A stretch of DNA of 64,000 nucleotides. It comes from Cytobacillus horneckiae (lineage in GTDB: Bacteria; Bacillota; Bacilli; Bacillales; Cytobacillaceae). Position 1 is the first letter of the stretch. The number at the start of each line of letters is the position of its first letter. The stretch covers positions 248,001-312,000 of the forward strand of contig NZ_PISD01000008.1 of NCBI RefSeq assembly GCF_002835735.1, read 5' to 3'. Below, piece by piece: positions 8,033 through 16,590 of this stretch. Position numbers and translations under genes: made by a program. Under the pieces are notes generated by a model. The model worked only from the letters and a program-made list of their open reading frames with translations, was not told the DNA's origin and made no database searches.

Positions 8033-9154
8033 TTACGCAATAAAAACGAACGCTCCGTTAATCATAGTCCATATTGGCTTGGCCAAAAAATGAAAAGGGT
8101 GATGATTCCAAAGTACCAAATCCGCGTCTTTTCCAACCTCAATACTGCCTATTTTATGATTGATTTTTAAGTTTTTCGCAGCGGTCAATGTAATGGCTTC
8201 CAGTGCCTTTTGTTCGGACAAGCCTTCTCTCACGGCAATGGCGGCGCAAATATTTAAATATTGGATAGGTGTATAAGGGTGATCTGTTGTTATCGACACT
8301 TCCACGCCTATTTGATCTAGCTCTTGATAGGTCCGCCATGTCTTATTTTTTAATTCTACTTTTGATCTTCTTGTAAAGGTTGGACCAACACAAACTTTTA
8401 AGTCCCTTCCTTTCAATACATCAGTAATTAAATGACCTTCCGTACAGTGCTCGATTCTTAAATCTAAATTGAACTCATCCGCAAAGCGAATAGCAGACAT
8501 AATATCATCTGCTCGATGGGCATGTATGCGAACCGGTATCTCCCGGTTTAAAGCTTTCAGAATGGGCTCCGTTCTAAGAGTAACGTATCTTTCATCAGAC
8601 TTCACATTATAAAATGCTTCTCGAAGCATCCCCATAATGCCCATTCTAGTAATAGAATCATTTGAACTGTGGCTATGGATACGCTTTGGGTTTTCTCCTA
8701 AAGCAATTTTAAGTCCAGCCGTTTCTTCTACTAGCATTTGTTGTATGTCTGTTCCCGCTGTTTTTATGACGGAGGTCGTTCCACCGATAACATTTGCACT
8801 GCCTGGCATGATATGGACAGTTGTAATACCGTGTTGAACAGCATCTTTAAATGCGGGATCTAACGAATGAACTCCGTCCATTGCGCGTATATGGGGAGTA
8901 AGCGGCTCAATTGTTTCATTTGCATCATTGCCCGCCCAACCAGTTCCTTCATCATATAATCCCAAATGGGTATGAACATCAATCAGTCCCGGTAATAAGT
9001 ATCCTCGGGCACACTCGATCGTTTGTACATCGGTGGGCGGAATTATATTTTTTTCTACACGCGTTATTTTTTTTCCTTCAATCATGATATCTCCTAGAAA
9101 GGGAGGCATAATGATTGGATAGAGGAGTGCATTTTTTAGAATTAGTTTTGTCAT
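8033..9154 (-). CDS. Amidohydrolase family metal-dependent hydrolase
   Basis: A 373-residue protein of the imidazolonepropionase/dihydroorotase-like amidohydrolase superfamily. The first metal site is LLPGLIDVHTHLG (HxH, near residue 60). Later ligands are IHAHRADD and IEHCTEGH, and TTDHPY supplies the conserved Asp. The C-terminal beta domain ends with IGSIEVGKDADLVLWNHHPF, the usual signature. It is cytoplasmic, and the substrate cannot be deduced. It lies 82 bases downstream of uppP on the same strand with its own ribosome site (AAAGGAACG), so it may share a transcript. Confidence 0.8.
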   Translation of the reverse strand: MTKLILKNALLYPIIMPPFLGDIMIEGKKITRVEKNIIPPTDVQTIECARGYLLPGLIDVHTHLGLYDEGTGWAGNDANETIEPLTPHIRAMDGVHSLDPAFKDAVQHGITTVHIMPGSANVIGGTTSVIKTAGTDIQQMLVEETAGLKIALGENPKRIHSHSSNDSITRMGIMGMLREAFYNVKSDERYVTLRTEPILKALNREIPVRIHAHRADDIMSAIRFADEFNLDLRIEHCTEGHLITDVLKGRDLKVCVGPTFTRRSKVELKNKTWRTYQELDQIGVEVSITTDHPYTPIQYLNICAAIAVREGLSEQKALEAITLTAAKNLKINHKIGSIEVGKDADLVLWNHHPFHFLAKPIWTMINGAFVFIA

Positions 9155-9236
9155 ATAACATCGTTCCTTTTATTTTATGGAGGAGCGAAAAGTTGTTTCC
9201 GCATGTAATTTTCATGTAAACTATTTTGAGTGTTCT

Positions 9237-10019
9237 TTAAAATATGCCTGTCATTTGCATAACTAAAATCGTCAGGCCGAGTATCCATACATAGACAGCA
9301 AATATTTTCAATGACCTCTTCTTTAAAAAATTTATCATCCATACAACAGCAATATAGCCGAAGATGGCTGATGTTAATGTAGCGATAAACATGCTGCTTA
9401 AGCTGATAGCGTCTGTGTGGCCCGATAGCATTTCGCCAAATTGGAGGACAATCCCTCCAGCTATAGTAGGGATGGATAGTAGAAATGAAAAATAGGCAGC
9501 AGTCTCTCGATCAAGTTTTCGAATAAGGCCGGCTGCGATCGTTAATCCTGAACGGGATACAGCCGGGAAGATGGCTGCGGCTTGGAAGCTGCCGATAAAT
9601 AATGCATCTCCATAGCTGATACTGTCCATTTTTTTCACACCTTTTTTAATGCTGTCTGAAAACCATAAAATCAATCCGGTGACTATAAACTCCCAGCCAA
9701 TCGTGATGCCGCTTTTTGAGATTGAGTCAAATAAATCACTGAACAGTAAACCAACAACGACTGCAGGAATCGTACCAATGACAAGCAGCATGGATAGTTT
9801 GCCGAAGGGTTGTCTGATTATTTGCCATAACTCATTTTTATACACAACAAGTACTGCAAGCAAGGTGCCAATATGCAGCATTGTATCAAGGAACAATCCT
9901 GCTTCGTCCAATCCAAACAAATGGCGGCCCAAATATAAATGTCCCGTACTGGAAATGGGGAGAAATTCAGTTATTCCTTGAATGATCCCGAGAAAAAAAG
10001 CTTCAATTTTTGATAACAT
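9237..10019 (-). CDS. uppP: Undecaprenyl-diphosphatase UppP (BacA)
   Basis: An integral membrane enzyme of about 260 residues that dephosphorylates undecaprenyl diphosphate for recycling of the lipid carrier in wall synthesis; extra copies give bacitracin tolerance. The signature blocks are FFLGIIQGITEFLPISSTGHL near the N-terminus and GSFQAAAIFPAVSRSG in the middle, both containing catalytic residues. About seven or eight membrane segments are evident. The ATG at 10019 has AAAGGTG six bases upstream; the in-frame ATG at 10025 overlaps that site. Its length is normal for the family. Confidence 0.95.
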   Translation of the reverse strand: MLSKIEAFFLGIIQGITEFLPISSTGHLYLGRHLFGLDEAGLFLDTMLHIGTLLAVLVVYKNELWQIIRQPFGKLSMLLVIGTIPAVVVGLLFSDLFDSISKSGITIGWEFIVTGLILWFSDSIKKGVKKMDSISYGDALFIGSFQAAAIFPAVSRSGLTIAAGLIRKLDRETAAYFSFLLSIPTIAGGIVLQFGEMLSGHTDAISLSSMFIATLTSAIFGYIAVVWMINFLKKRSLKIFAVYVWILGLTILVMQMTGIF

Positions 10020-10188
10020 GTACATCACCTTTTAAGAAGAAATAATTTATGCTTATAAAAGTTTATTCGAGTTGTCCAAAACAAGAACTGAAAAATGAAT
10101 AAGGATAACAGACCGAAACTTTTTATAATATCAGCCGTAAATACGGTATATAGTTTTTATCAATAGGTATTTTAAGGAGGAAACGAAG

Positions 10189-10521
10189 ATGGGTAACTCA
10201 AAGGATTCACAAACGGACCGCTTACTTGCTGCAGCTATATACGTTTCAAGCTTTTTTACAGTATTTATAGGACCGCTTGTTATTTGGCTAATAAAGAAAG
10301 ATGATTCGCCATTGGTAGATTTTCATGGAAGGCAATACTTTAATTTTCTTATCACCTATTTTTTATACGGTGTGATCAGCTACATTTTAATGATCATCCT
10401 GATTGGATTTGTACTAGCCGCCATTGTTGGAGTAGCAATGTTTGTGTTTACAATAATAGCAGCCATCAAAGCGTTTGAAGGAAAAGCATACCGGATACCA
10501 TTTATCCTAAGAATTCTATAA
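10189..10521 (+). CDS. DUF4870 family membrane protein
   Basis: A 110-residue protein with three or four membrane helices. The pattern DRLLAAAIYVSSFFTVFIGPLVIWLIKKDDSPLVDFHGRQYFNFLITYFLY is the DUF4870/Tic20-like signature, in which the helix-break segment HGRQYFNF is conserved. The function is unknown. AAGGAGG sits upstream, and a terminator follows at once, so it is monocistronic. Confidence 0.8.
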   Translation: MGNSKDSQTDRLLAAAIYVSSFFTVFIGPLVIWLIKKDDSPLVDFHGRQYFNFLITYFLYGVISYILMIILIGFVLAAIVGVAMFVFTIIAAIKAFEGKAYRIPFILRIL

Positions 10522-10527
10522 TCATAC

Positions 10528-10565
10528 AAGCCATCTTGGAGGAAACTTTAAGATGGCTTTTTTAT
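10528..10565 (+). terminator. Terminator after the DUF4870 gene
   Basis: An AAGCCATCTT/AAGATGGCTT stem is followed by six or more T. Confidence 0.85.
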
Positions 10566-10743
10566 TGCTGGGAGTGAACGGACTATCGAATAATAGTTAG
10601 CATGAAAAATGGCTCCAAAAAATAGAGCAAACTGAGCCTGTCTATAAATCGTATGAACATCAGAAACATCACCTTAAAAAAATCAAAAAAAAAAACTGAA
10701 CGATTTCTATACTTCACCGTCATATTAAAAAGGGGGTAAACAA

Positions 10744-10947
10744 ATGGAAACGATAAGCACGGAACTTATTCTTATGGTTATGCCGATTATTTTGATTCAG
10801 TTGATTTTGATGGTTATTGCAATTATAGATATTGTGCGCAATGAACATACGAAAGGACCTAAGTGGCTGTGGATATTAGCCGTTATATTTATTAATATCA
10901 TTGGACCAATCGTCTATTTTATCTTTGGTAGGAGGACAGAAGGATGA
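10744..10947 (+). CDS. yxlE: YxlE-like PLDc_N membrane protein
   Basis: A 67-residue protein with two membrane segments and the PLDc_N motif (DIVRNEHTKGPKWLWILAVIFINIIGPIVYFIFGRR). In B. subtilis such proteins (YxlD/YxlE) sit in the sigY-yxlCDEFG operon and act with the sigma-Y anti-sigma system or its transporter. Here the gene overlaps the ABC ATPase gene by four bases, giving translational coupling. No sigY or yxlC is present upstream; the preceding 220 bases hold only the earlier terminator and A-rich sequence. Confidence 0.75.
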   Translation: METISTELILMVMPIILIQLILMVIAIIDIVRNEHTKGPKWLWILAVIFINIIGPIVYFIFGRRTEG

Positions 10948-11855
10948 ATGTACTGACTGTTAAGGAATTGAGAAAAAAGTTTAAACGCAACAATGTGATA
11001 AAAGGTGTCAGCTTTGAACTTCCAGAGAAGAAAATTATTGCTTTGTTAGGTGCAAACGGTGCAGGTAAAACGACAACTCTGCAAATTATTGCAGGTCTAA
11101 TGAATAAAACAGGGGGAGAGATTCAGTTTGAAGGGGTGGAAGCGGGAACAGATACAAGACAAATGATTGGTTATTTGCCGCAATTTCCAGTGTTTTATCA
11201 ATGGATGTCAGGCAAAGAGTTTTTGCAATATGTCGGCAAGCTAAGCGGTCTGTCAAATGAAGCGGCTGCAAAAAAGACAACAGAGCTGCTTGCTTTAGTT
11301 GGAATAGCAGATGCAGGGAAGAAGAAAATCGCCAATTATTCAGGAGGTATGAAGCAGCGTCTAGGTATTGCCCAAGCACTTATCCATGACCCAAAGCTGT
11401 TAATTCTTGATGAACCGGTATCTGCACTTGATCCTTTAGGCAGAAGAGAAGTAATAGAACTGTTAAAGAAATTAAAAACACAGATTACTGTCTTATTTTC
11501 TACTCATATATTATCTGATGCTGAAGAAGTCAGCGATGAGATTCTTTTTCTTCATCATGGTGAAATCGTTGAATCAGGCTCATTAGAGGCGCTAACGGCA
11601 AAATATAAGCAGCCGAAAATTACGTTGGTGTTTGAACGTTCCCCGCAATCATATATCGACCAGCTCCATCAAGCCTTAAAAATTGATGAAGTGGATATCA
11701 ATGGAAAAGAAGCCGTGCTGCTCGTCAATGAAACGGATAAAGCAAGAGATATCATTCTGCAAATGTCTGTGGAAGACAGATGGCCGCTTGTGAAATTTGA
11801 GATGAGTAAAGCCAAACTGGAAGAAATGTTCTTAAAGGTGGTGCAAGGTCAATGA
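10944..11855 (+). CDS. yxlF: ABC transporter ATP-binding protein (YxlF-like)
   Basis: A 303-residue ABC-2-type exporter ATPase. Walker A is GANGAGKTTT, the ABC signature is YSGGMKQRL, Walker B is LLILDEP, and the H-loop is STHILS. A C-terminal domain of about 85 residues follows, as in multidrug and antibiotic exporter ATPases. It overlaps its neighbours by four bases on each side (ATGA), so the three genes are one translationally coupled unit. The cargo is unknown. Confidence 0.85.
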   Translation: MNVLTVKELRKKFKRNNVIKGVSFELPEKKIIALLGANGAGKTTTLQIIAGLMNKTGGEIQFEGVEAGTDTRQMIGYLPQFPVFYQWMSGKEFLQYVGKLSGLSNEAAAKKTTELLALVGIADAGKKKIANYSGGMKQRLGIAQALIHDPKLLILDEPVSALDPLGRREVIELLKKLKTQITVLFSTHILSDAEEVSDEILFLHHGEIVESGSLEALTAKYKQPKITLVFERSPQSYIDQLHQALKIDEVDINGKEAVLLVNETDKARDIILQMSVEDRWPLVKFEMSKAKLEEMFLKVVQGQ

Positions 11856-12631
11856 GGCAATGGATCTTTTTATTGCAAAAAGAAATGCTTGAGAATATCC
11901 GCAATTTTAAATGGATATGGATGCCGCTAGTTTTTATTATTCTCGCTGTACAGCAGCCTGTGACAATGTATTACATGCCGCAAATCATAGAAAAATTTGG
12001 CGGTTTGCCTGAGGGTACGGTTCTGCAATTCCCGACTCCTTCTGCTGAGGAAGTGTTAGCGGCAAGTCTGACACAGTATAATAGTTTAGGCATACTGATT
12101 ATTGTGCTGAGCACAATGGGCATCATTGCTTCAGAAAGGAAAAGCGGCGTCGCAGCGATGATTTTAGTTAAGCCGGTTTCCTACACTTCTTTTGTCACTT
12201 CTAAATGGATAGGCAGCATGCTTTTATTATGGGTATCCTTCTTCTGCGGCTATTTAGGCGCTTGGTATTATACAGGTATACTGTTTGAGTTTGTGCCATT
12301 TAGTATATTTATCGAATCACTGCTCTTATACGGCATATGGCTCTCATTTGTAACAACGCTGACTTTGTTTTTTAACTCGTTTATGAAATCATCTGGAATG
12401 ATTGCGTTTATAACATTGACAATCATTATTCTATTAAGTGTTTTTAGCAGTACATTAAGCAACGCGCTGTCATGGAGCCCTGCGTTATTAAGTAATTATG
12501 TGACACAATATTTGATGATGGGTGTCTTCCCAGAAGAAATGACCGCATCACTGCTGCTCGCCATCGTTTCGATTATTGCTTTACTTATTGCTTCTATATT
12601 TCTATTTCGAAAAAATGAATTAGCTGCTTAA
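11852..12631 (+). CDS. yxlG: ABC-2 type transporter permease (YxlG-like)
   Basis: A 259-residue membrane protein with about six transmembrane segments and a large outer loop between the first two, typical of ABC-2 permeases. It contains the family feature GIIASERKSGVAAMILVKPVSYTSFVTSKW, the cytoplasmic coupling region. It completes the YxlEFG-type exporter with the ATPase upstream. No terminator is evident between its stop and the patatin gene 73 bases on, but that gene has its own leader sequence. Confidence 0.8.
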   Translation: MRQWIFLLQKEMLENIRNFKWIWMPLVFIILAVQQPVTMYYMPQIIEKFGGLPEGTVLQFPTPSAEEVLAASLTQYNSLGILIIVLSTMGIIASERKSGVAAMILVKPVSYTSFVTSKWIGSMLLLWVSFFCGYLGAWYYTGILFEFVPFSIFIESLLLYGIWLSFVTTLTLFFNSFMKSSGMIAFITLTIIILLSVFSSTLSNALSWSPALLSNYVTQYLMMGVFPEEMTASLLLAIVSIIALLIASIFLFRKNELAA

Positions 12632-12704
12632 TATTAGAAACTATTGATTCTAATATGCTAAAATAATATGAAATGAGATTCGTACGGAAGGGATTTAGAA
12701 GCGA

Positions 12705-13553
12705 ATGATGTTAAATGGGAAAGCGCTAGTGTTGGAAGGTGGAGGAATGCGGGCCGCATTCTCTGCAGGTGTAATGGAATATTTATTGGAGCGGGGGCTT
12801 TCTTTTCCATATGTGATTGGCGTTTCAGCCGGTGCAGCAAATGCTGCTTCCTACCTATCAATGCAAAAAGGAAGAAATAAGAAAGTGAGTATTGAGTATG
12901 TTTCAGATCCACGTTACATTTCTTTCAGTAATTTCTGGAAATCAAAGCAACTCTTCGGAATGGATTTTATTTTTAATGAAGTGCCCAATCACTTAGTTCC
13001 TTATGATTTTACTTCCTTTCAAAATAATGAAGCGGAATTTGTAATTGTAACGACCGATTGCATGACGGGAAAACCTCTTTATTTCAATAAAGCAGATTAC
13101 GGCAATGATTTACTGTTATTGCTTAGAGCCTCCAGCTCCTTGCCATTTATCGCTCCAGAGGTTGAATATAATGGGAAACTATTACTCGATGGCGGAATTA
13201 GCGATTCCATACCAATCAAAAAAGCACAAAATGACGGGTTTGCAAAAGCTGTCGTCGTCCTAACAAGGAATAAGGGATATATGAAGAAACCATCAAAGCT
13301 AAATTTTTTAGTTAAGAGAAAATATCCTCACTATAAAGGGCTTTACGAAGCAATGGCAAATCGATACAGAATGTATAATGAAACATTGAATTATTTAGAG
13401 CAAGAAGAGCAGAGAGGGAATGTCGTCATTATCCGGCCGACGGAAAAAGTTGAAGTCGGCCGAATGGAAAGAAATCCGCAAAAGCTTGAAACGTTTTTTT
13501 ACCAAGGGTATCGTGATGCAGAAAAGCTAGCAGATAAAATTATTTCGTTGTAA
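12705..13553 (+). CDS. Patatin-like phospholipase (RssA/YlbK type)
   Basis: A 282-residue predicted acyl hydrolase with a Ser-Asp dyad. The oxyanion-hole motif GGGMRAAF (residues about 13-20), nucleophile GVSAG, and Asp in LLDGGISDSIPI are in the standard order. No signal peptide is seen, so it should be cytoplasmic or membrane-associated. Either of two adjacent ATGs may be the start, behind GGAAGGG. The substrate is unknown. Confidence 0.88.
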   Translation: MMLNGKALVLEGGGMRAAFSAGVMEYLLERGLSFPYVIGVSAGAANAASYLSMQKGRNKKVSIEYVSDPRYISFSNFWKSKQLFGMDFIFNEVPNHLVPYDFTSFQNNEAEFVIVTTDCMTGKPLYFNKADYGNDLLLLLRASSSLPFIAPEVEYNGKLLLDGGISDSIPIKKAQNDGFAKAVVVLTRNKGYMKKPSKLNFLVKRKYPHYKGLYEAMANRYRMYNETLNYLEQEEQRGNVVIIRPTEKVEVGRMERNPQKLETFFYQGYRDAEKLADKIISL

Positions 13554-13592
13554 TAAAGTCCGTCTCTATTTTTTAGAGACGGACTTTATTAC
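13554..13592 (+). terminator. Terminator after the patatin gene
   Basis: A 13-14-bp perfect stem (AAAGTCCGTCTCT with its complement) begins one base after the stop. It is nearly symmetrical and could work both ways. Confidence 0.85.
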
Positions 13593-13716
13593 ATTTTCAT
13601 GATTCAATCATGTTATCTTTTTTTCTTAATAGAATAGTAATAAAGCTGCTGATAGATTTAATTGCTTGCACCATCAATATTAGCAGTTTTTACTATTTTT
13701 ACAGGGAGTAGTAGTC

Positions 13717-14508
13717 ATGAATATACAGCAATATTACGATAAAGCAGCGATGATATCTCTAAATGCAAGCCTTGCGTCACTGCTGCCGCCATTTATATTA
13801 CTCATCTATAGCCTATTATTTGTCCCTCCTAAAATGGTGATTATATGGGCGGTGCCATTTCTTATTTATAGTATTGTTTGTTTTCAATCCTATATAACAA
13901 ATAGCCAGAGAGCTAAAGAAGCAAAGTCGGTAAATTTTTCTGCTAATCATGTTGGCGCATTATTTCAGAAGCGAGCTGTTTCGCTTACTTTTTTACCGGC
14001 ACCTAGCTTAAGAATGTTGTTTTTTAATGCAAATGGACAAGCAATTGGTGAGATTAGAGATACTCATCTGCATAGCTACCGCTGGTTTTTACCATACTTC
14101 TGTGATAGGCTTGCTCGTGAGAAACAATATGGATTATTTACTGAGGATGAACAGCCTTTTGCAACATACAAGGTGAGGAGAGACAGCATAATAATTGACT
14201 GGGAAGGAAAGTCGATTCAACTGACATTTAAAAACAACCGAGCTGCAAATCATATAGAATTTATCAATGAAATTAATGGTAGAAGCTTTTATGTTGAGAG
14301 GGCCCGGCTTTATATGGATTTCAAAATATTTATCGAATCTAAAACAGAGGCAGTGATACTAAAAAAAGGATGGCTGCCAAAGGAATGGAGCAAGCATGTG
14401 ATGGATGCAAATACCCCGTATTTAACATTCCATAAGGAACTTTCATTAGAAGACCAGCTTGCGGTATATGCTATCTTAATCTACCACCTGCGAAAGCTAA
14501 ACCATTAG
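13717..14508 (+). CDS. Hypothetical membrane-anchored protein, 263 aa
   Basis: Two adjacent membrane helices lie at about residues 15-35 and 38-58. They are followed by a soluble, beta-rich domain of about 200 residues, presumably on one face of the membrane. Repeated strand-like blocks such as RMLFFNANGQAIGEIRD and LFTEDEQPFATYKVRRDSIIID suggest a tubby/LURP-like beta barrel, but this is a guess. I recognise no family. It stands alone between two terminators, with AGGGAG upstream of ATG 13717. Confidence 0.6.
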   Translation: MNIQQYYDKAAMISLNASLASLLPPFILLIYSLLFVPPKMVIIWAVPFLIYSIVCFQSYITNSQRAKEAKSVNFSANHVGALFQKRAVSLTFLPAPSLRMLFFNANGQAIGEIRDTHLHSYRWFLPYFCDRLAREKQYGLFTEDEQPFATYKVRRDSIIIDWEGKSIQLTFKNNRAANHIEFINEINGRSFYVERARLYMDFKIFIESKTEAVILKKGWLPKEWSKHVMDANTPYLTFHKELSLEDQLAVYAILIYHLRKLNH

Positions 14509-14601
14509 TAAGATAAAAAATTAGCCTATCCATATGAGTTGTAGTATGATTAAAACAGTTTTGAAAACTGATTTTACTTTCTACAATCATGAGGTGTTTG
14601 T

Positions 14602-15174
14602 GTGAAAAAATTCTTAATAATTGCGGCTGTCATTTTAATAGTACTGATTATTGTTGATCGTACTGTGTTAAAAGATAAGGGGATTATTCAACAAGCGAAA
14701 ATTGAAAAATATGAAGAAATCGAAAACATAGGAGAGCTCCCGGTAGGTCTTAAAGAAGGAGAGCTGGCACCTGAAATCGAATTGGTAGATATAAATGGAG
14801 ATTCATTCAAGTTAAGTGATTATAAAGGAAAAGCAGTACTATTAAATTTTTGGGCAAGTTGGTGCGGCCCGTGTGAAGCAGAAATGCCGTATATGGAAAA
14901 ACTTCATAAAAAATATCAAGAGGATGATATTGAAATTATTGCAGTTAATATGACAAGAAGTGAAAAAGTTAATGATGCACCTGAAAAATTTGTTGAGAAG
15001 CATGATCTTACATTTACCATCCCAATGGATCAAGAGGGCGTGGCAAGCAAGGATTACGAAATTATGGCCTATCCAACAAGCTATTTTATTGATTCGGACG
15101 GAGTGATTCGAAACAAAGTTTTAGGAGCACTAAATGAGGAATATATGGAAAAGGAGCTGCTCCGGCTTCCATAA
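14602..15174 (+). CDS. ResA-like thiol-disulfide oxidoreductase
   Basis: A 190-residue extracytoplasmic thioredoxin-like protein. An N-terminal membrane anchor (residues about 4-20) is followed by a TlpA/ResA domain with the active site WASWCGPCEAEMP and a cis-Pro loop in MAYPTSYFID. ResA reduces apocytochrome c cysteines before heme attachment. Here no ccs or res genes adjoin, so the client is uncertain. The GTG start has GAGGTG upstream. A terminator follows directly. Confidence 0.85.
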   Translation: MKKFLIIAAVILIVLIIVDRTVLKDKGIIQQAKIEKYEEIENIGELPVGLKEGELAPEIELVDINGDSFKLSDYKGKAVLLNFWASWCGPCEAEMPYMEKLHKKYQEDDIEIIAVNMTRSEKVNDAPEKFVEKHDLTFTIPMDQEGVASKDYEIMAYPTSYFIDSDGVIRNKVLGALNEEYMEKELLRLP

Positions 15175-15177
15175 ATG

Positions 15178-15212
15178 AAAAGACAGTTGTTAATCCAACT
15201 GTCTTTTTTTAT
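15178..15212 (+). terminator. Terminator after the ResA-like gene
   Basis: An AGACAGTTG/CAACTGTCT stem is followed by seven T. Confidence 0.88.
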
Positions 15213-15229
15213 TTATGGAAGCCGGATTT

Positions 15230-16036
15230 TTATTGCAGCGTGCTTTTATATGTGCTTAAACGTTCTTGAATTTTTCTTTTGCGATAAAACATCATGCCTG
15301 CTTCTGCTATATCGCTTACACTTGACCGGTTAATAAATGCCCCGAATAGGAAGCCGGCAATAGGAATGATTTGAAATAGTTTTTTCCAACCAATATGATC
15401 ACGATAAGCTAATACTACTTCTCGCCAGCCCTGAAGTTCAGAGACAACTTCTCTTTTGACTGCGTCGTCGGCGTCATCGATTCGTGATAGCTGTTTTAAA
15501 ATCGTTTCTTTACCTACTATATCTGCAGAAACAAACTGCAGAATTTTTACGATAAACAACCGCTCTTTCTTTTCGTTAGGGTCATATCCATAGCAAATAG
15601 CTATATCTTGCAATGTTTTAAGCTGAGTACCAAGAAGGACCGGGACATCAATTGAAAGCGTAAAAATTCCACCAGCACCTGTGCTTGCCCCTTGAATAGT
15701 GGCAAAGCGCTTTCGATTGGCCGCTAGCTTAGAAACCGCTTGGTCCATCTCTTCAATAGAAAGGTTATTTAAATCAGAAAAGCTCTGAATGTTTTTTTTA
15801 GGATAATAGGAGGTTAATGAGCGGGAGGAGCTTAAATATTGCCCTCCAGATTGAACATAATGGCCAAGTTCATCTAATATTACTCCAACCTTCTTTTGTA
15901 TAAATGCAGGTGTAAGCTTATCGAGAAATTTAAATGGAATTCTGCCAATTTTCTCCCAAAACCATAAACCAGATTGATCCTTTTCCCAACGCTCACATTC
16001 TTCTTTTTTCTTTTGCAGCACTTCAATTGTTTCCAT
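15230..16036 (-). CDS. EcsC family protein
   Basis: A 268-residue protein matching the EcsC family: ATIQGASTGAGGIFTLSIDVPVLLGTQLKTLQDIAICYGYDP is the recognisable core, with a Gly-rich amphipathic segment near the C-terminus (IIPIAGFLFGAFINRSS). EcsC proteins are associated with the Ecs ABC exporter, but that transporter is not nearby, so its role here is unknown. It is transcribed leftwards towards the ResA-like gene and would use the T-poor reverse of the shared hairpin. Confidence 0.78.
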   Translation of the reverse strand: METIEVLQKKKEECERWEKDQSGLWFWEKIGRIPFKFLDKLTPAFIQKKVGVILDELGHYVQSGGQYLSSSRSLTSYYPKKNIQSFSDLNNLSIEEMDQAVSKLAANRKRFATIQGASTGAGGIFTLSIDVPVLLGTQLKTLQDIAICYGYDPNEKKERLFIVKILQFVSADIVGKETILKQLSRIDDADDAVKREVVSELQGWREVVLAYRDHIGWKKLFQIIPIAGFLFGAFINRSSVSDIAEAGMMFYRKRKIQERLSTYKSTLQ

Positions 16037-16590
16037 TTTTTCTTCCTTTCACATACGAGATAATCTATATACGTATGATTTCATACAATCGTTTCAAAAA
16101 TTATATCATATCCGCACAAAGACCCTTATCCAAGATTAACAAATAGTAATAAAACATGTAAACAAATACAGTATATGTAAAAAAAGATTTTGTACTAAAG
16201 AGAAAGAAGGAAAAAACTACATTTATTTATCAGCGCTAAGACTTTTAGCATAAATTCACCAAATTTAGATATTAGTAAAATTGGAATGTAGTCGTTAATG
16301 TTTATGAAATTCCCAATAAATTTACATAAGATATTTACCTTTATTTGAATATATTTCGTCTTTTGAAATAGTCACATTCGAGATAATTAAGGCTCTATTA
16401 GTAAATTTCAACAGATTTAACAAAACGTCCTTTATCTTTTAAGCTTTGGAAATATGAATAAATATTCCTAAATAGAATGTTTTATAAATAGACAGAATAC
16501 TCATAAAATTAATACTATTATCACTGCCTCCTTTCTTCCTATCATGCTATCGTTCATATTGTATAGATAATTTAATAGGGAGGGGTTCGA
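16037..16590. other. AT-rich intergenic region before the secreted-protease cluster
   Basis: This 554-base stretch is very AT-rich. I see no ORF with coding character and no strong hairpin in it. Its long length fits a complex promoter region for the S15 peptidase gene that follows, but I could not identify a specific promoter or operator. Confidence 0.5.
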